A DNA stretch of 34,593 bases from Prevotellaceae bacterium (lineage in GTDB: Bacteria; Bacteroidota; Bacteroidia; Bacteroidales; Paludibacteraceae). Under the pieces are notes generated by a model. It was not told the origin of the DNA and did not search any database. It worked only from the letters and a program-made list of their open reading frames with translations. The translations under genes and the position numbers were made by a program. Within the stretch, counting starts at the first letter, position 1. Each line of letters begins with the position of its first letter. Below are positions 32,990 to 34,593 of this stretch, piece after piece. The stretch lies in NCBI GenBank assembly GCA_020636695.1, contig JACJXJ010000014.1, positions 1-34,593 on the forward strand, read 5' to 3'.

Positions 32990-34138
32990 ATGAATACGTT
33001 CACATCCTTCGATTATACACAAATTCCATCGCCTTGTTATGTGATGGAAGAAACTTTATTGCGCCGTAATCTCGCCCTGATTAAATCGGTGAAAGAGCGC
33101 GCCAACGTCGAAATTATTTTGGCGTTCAAATCATTCGCCTTATGGAAAACATTTCCTATCATTCGCGAATACATTCCCTACTCTACCGCCAGTTCGCTCT
33201 CCGAAGCACGCTTGGCTTACGAAGAGATGGGCAGCAAAGCACACACTTACGCACCTGTTTATACCGACCAAGAATTCGCGACGATTGCCGCTTGCAGTAG
33301 CCACATCACGTTCAATTCGTTGGCGCAATACGCCAAGTTCGGCGCAGCAGCTAGAGCGCAAGGCATTTCGTGTGGACTGCGCATCAATCCTGAATTTTCG
33401 GTAGTAGAAACCGATTTATACAACCCCTGTGCGCCCGGATCGCGATTGGGCATTATTGCCAACGAACTCGGCACACAATTGCCCGACGGCATCGAAGGAT
33501 TGCATTTTCATACTTTGTGCGAATCGACTTCGTACGACTTGGAACAAACGCTACAAGTGGTGGAACAACGTTTTGGACATTTCTTGCCACAAATCAAGTG
33601 GTTGAACATGGGCGGCGGCCACTTGATGACCAAAGCAGGCTACGACACTGAACACCTCATTCAATTGCTCCGCACATTCAACAGCCGTTATCCTAATTTA
33701 CAACTGATATTAGAACCAGGCAGCGCATTTACGTGGCGCACAGGCGTATTGGTAAGCACCGTGCAGGACATTGTAGAAAATCACGGCATCAAAACCGCCA
33801 TGCTCGACGTGTCGTTTGCGTGCCACATGCCCGACTGTTTAGAAATGCCTTACAAACCCGCCATTATTGGAGCAACTGACGAACAACCAAATAAACCAAC
33901 GTACCGCATGGGCGGCAATAGCTGCTTGAGTGGCGACGTGGTAGGCAGTTGGAGCTTCGACCAGCCGCTACGCGTAGGCGACCGAGTGGTATTTGAAGAT
34001 ATGATTCACTACACCACCGTGAAAACCACGCAATTTAACGGCATTTCGCACCCAGCCATAGCGCTGCGCCACACCGACGGCCGCGTAGAATTGCTGCGCG
34101 AATACAGTTACAACGACTACAAACACCGCATGGATTAA
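32990..34138 (+). CDS. nspC: Carboxynorspermidine/carboxyspermidine decarboxylase
   Basis: A PLP enzyme of the alanine-racemase fold that decarboxylates carboxyspermidine or carboxynorspermidine in the alternative spermidine pathway. The 382-residue protein shows Lys47 in ILAFKSFALW as the Schiff-base lysine, TASSLSEARLAYEEMG, NPEFSVVETDLYNPC, LHFHTLCES, the phosphate-binding MGGGH, EPGSAFTWRTG, and CHMPDCLEMPYKP. The frame is open from 32933, but that ATG overlaps the previous gene by 53 nt; the ATG at 32990 matches the family start and follows the preceding stop by 4 nt. It is richer in G and C than the upstream housekeeping genes. It is the last gene of the cvpA operon. With agmatinase (5290-6156) it points to spermidine synthesis from agmatine. 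Confidence 0.93.
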   Translation: MNTFTSFDYTQIPSPCYVMEETLLRRNLALIKSVKERANVEIILAFKSFALWKTFPIIREYIPYSTASSLSEARLAYEEMGSKAHTYAPVYTDQEFATIAACSSHITFNSLAQYAKFGAAARAQGISCGLRINPEFSVVETDLYNPCAPGSRLGIIANELGTQLPDGIEGLHFHTLCESTSYDLEQTLQVVEQRFGHFLPQIKWLNMGGGHLMTKAGYDTEHLIQLLRTFNSRYPNLQLILEPGSAFTWRTGVLVSTVQDIVENHGIKTAMLDVSFACHMPDCLEMPYKPAIIGATDEQPNKPTYRMGGNSCLSGDVVGSWSFDQPLRVGDRVVFEDMIHYTTVKTTQFNGISHPAIALRHTDGRVELLREYSYNDYKHRMD

Positions 34139-34164
34139 CACCTACACGGTTACTTTGCTCACTT

Positions 34165-34199
34165 AAAAGGTTTTGGAAGTCTATTCCAAAACCTTTTTT
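34165..34199 (+). terminator. Strong terminator after nspC
   Basis: A perfect 14-bp stem (34165-34178 with 34184-34197) around a 5-nt loop ends in six T. Confidence 0.9.
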
Positions 34200-34417
34200 A
34201 GTTTTACGCTTAAAAAAAAGACAAAAAACGTAACCAATTAAAAAAATAATTGCTACATTCGTTGCACCCAACAGCATACAAAAAACGCTATTCGTAAATG
34301 CTTTTTATTCGTGTTTAATAAATGACTTATTTATAAGCAATTATAAATTTAATAAGGGATTCATTTACGAATGTTTTTAATGGGTAGTTACGTAAATAAA
34401 ACGTTAGCAGTAACAAT
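34200..34417. other. AT-rich spacer with inverted repeat and cassette-like core site
   Basis: There is no gene in this stretch. It contains an 11-bp inverted repeat ATTCGTAAATG / CATTTACGAAT (34290-34300 and 34362-34372) and a small CTTAT-TT-ATAAG palindrome between the arms (34326-34337). ACCCAAC (34266-34272) matches the RYYYAAC outer site of integron attC elements, and ACGTTAGC (34401-34408) lies just before the beta-lactamase ATG. A near-consensus -7 box TACATTCG sits at 34253-34260. The arrangement recalls an attC-type recombination site but is not proven. Confidence 0.45.
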
Positions 34418-34593
34418 ATGACGACAGTGAAACAAACAATAATTCTTTTGACTTTAACGGTTCTCGGACTGACATCTTGTAAGCAAAAACAGACGACTGA
34501 AATTCGTGACGACTTTAAAAGGTATTACGACCAATTTAATGTTGACGGTTCTTTCGTGCTTTACGACCCACAAGATGACAAGTATGTTTTTTA
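34418..34593 (+). CDS. Probable class D beta-lactamase lipoprotein (3' end missing)
   Basis: Only the first 58 codons are in the window. The protein starts with a lipoprotein signal sequence (about 1-20) whose lipobox LTSC ends at Cys21. A short linker leads to DDFKRYYDQFNVDGSFVLYD, which matches the start of the mature domain of Bacteroidetes class D (OXA-type) beta-lactamases, where the sequence G-S-F-V-L-Y-D is followed by K-Y-x-x-Y-N and later by the catalytic S-T-F-K. The catalytic Ser, the SxV and KTG motifs all lie beyond the edge, so activity cannot be judged. A penicillin-sensing or other serine penicillin-binding relative remains possible. It has no clear promoter close by and follows a cassette-like spacer. 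Confidence 0.65.
   Translation, partial: MTTVKQTIILLTLTVLGLTSCKQKQTTEIRDDFKRYYDQFNVDGSFVLYDPQDDKYVF

Overview
The window is chromosomal DNA from a member of the Bacteroidota, most likely order Bacteroidales. Three things point there: promoters of the TTTG / TAnnTTTG type instead of sigma70 boxes, start codons that mostly lack a Shine-Dalgarno sequence, and the order rpsU-xerC-hpf-tRNAs-tuf-tRNA-Trp-secE-nusG-rplKAJL-rpoBC. Family and genus cannot be fixed from the sequence alone.

Left part (1-12.3 kb): a minus-strand pair (an EptA-type phosphoethanolamine transferase cut by the left edge, and a membrane-anchored coiled-coil protein), then malate dehydrogenase and PgeF on plus. An unrecognised, AGA-rich gene (4246-5208) looks inserted after pgeF. 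A minus-strand run follows, prc - NadR-type kinase - cysE - rlmL - agmatinase, mostly tightly spaced and ending at a bidirectional terminator. thiL and rpiB are read divergently from prc.

Central part (12.3-32 kb): the translation/transcription core. It runs rpsU, xerC, hpf/raiA, tRNA-Thr(TGT), tRNA-Tyr(GTA), tRNA-Gly(TCC), tRNA-Thr(GGT), tuf, tRNA-Trp(CCA), secE, nusG, rplK, rplA, rplJ, rplL, rpoB, rpoC, then rimP-nusA-infB under its own promoter. Hairpins mark the operon joints: after tuf, between rplL and rpoB, after rpoC, in the rimP leader and after infB. Several of these are almost pure palindromes with 1-3 nt centres.

Right part (32-34.6 kb): cvpA, a small membrane protein with a Cys-rich calcium-loop-like motif, and nspC (carboxynorspermidine decarboxylase) form an operon closed by a strong terminator. 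Beyond it an AT-rich spacer with an 11-bp inverted repeat and a GTTAGC core leads into the first 58 codons of a lipoprotein that looks like a class D beta-lactamase, cut by the right edge.

Most of the window is conserved housekeeping DNA. The places that deserve attention are the right-edge cassette-like junction with the beta-lactamase, the inserted gene at 4.2-5.2 kb, the long palindrome after hpf, the perfect hairpin inside the start of xerC, the rimP leader hairpin, and the uncharacterised membrane protein at 32.5 kb.
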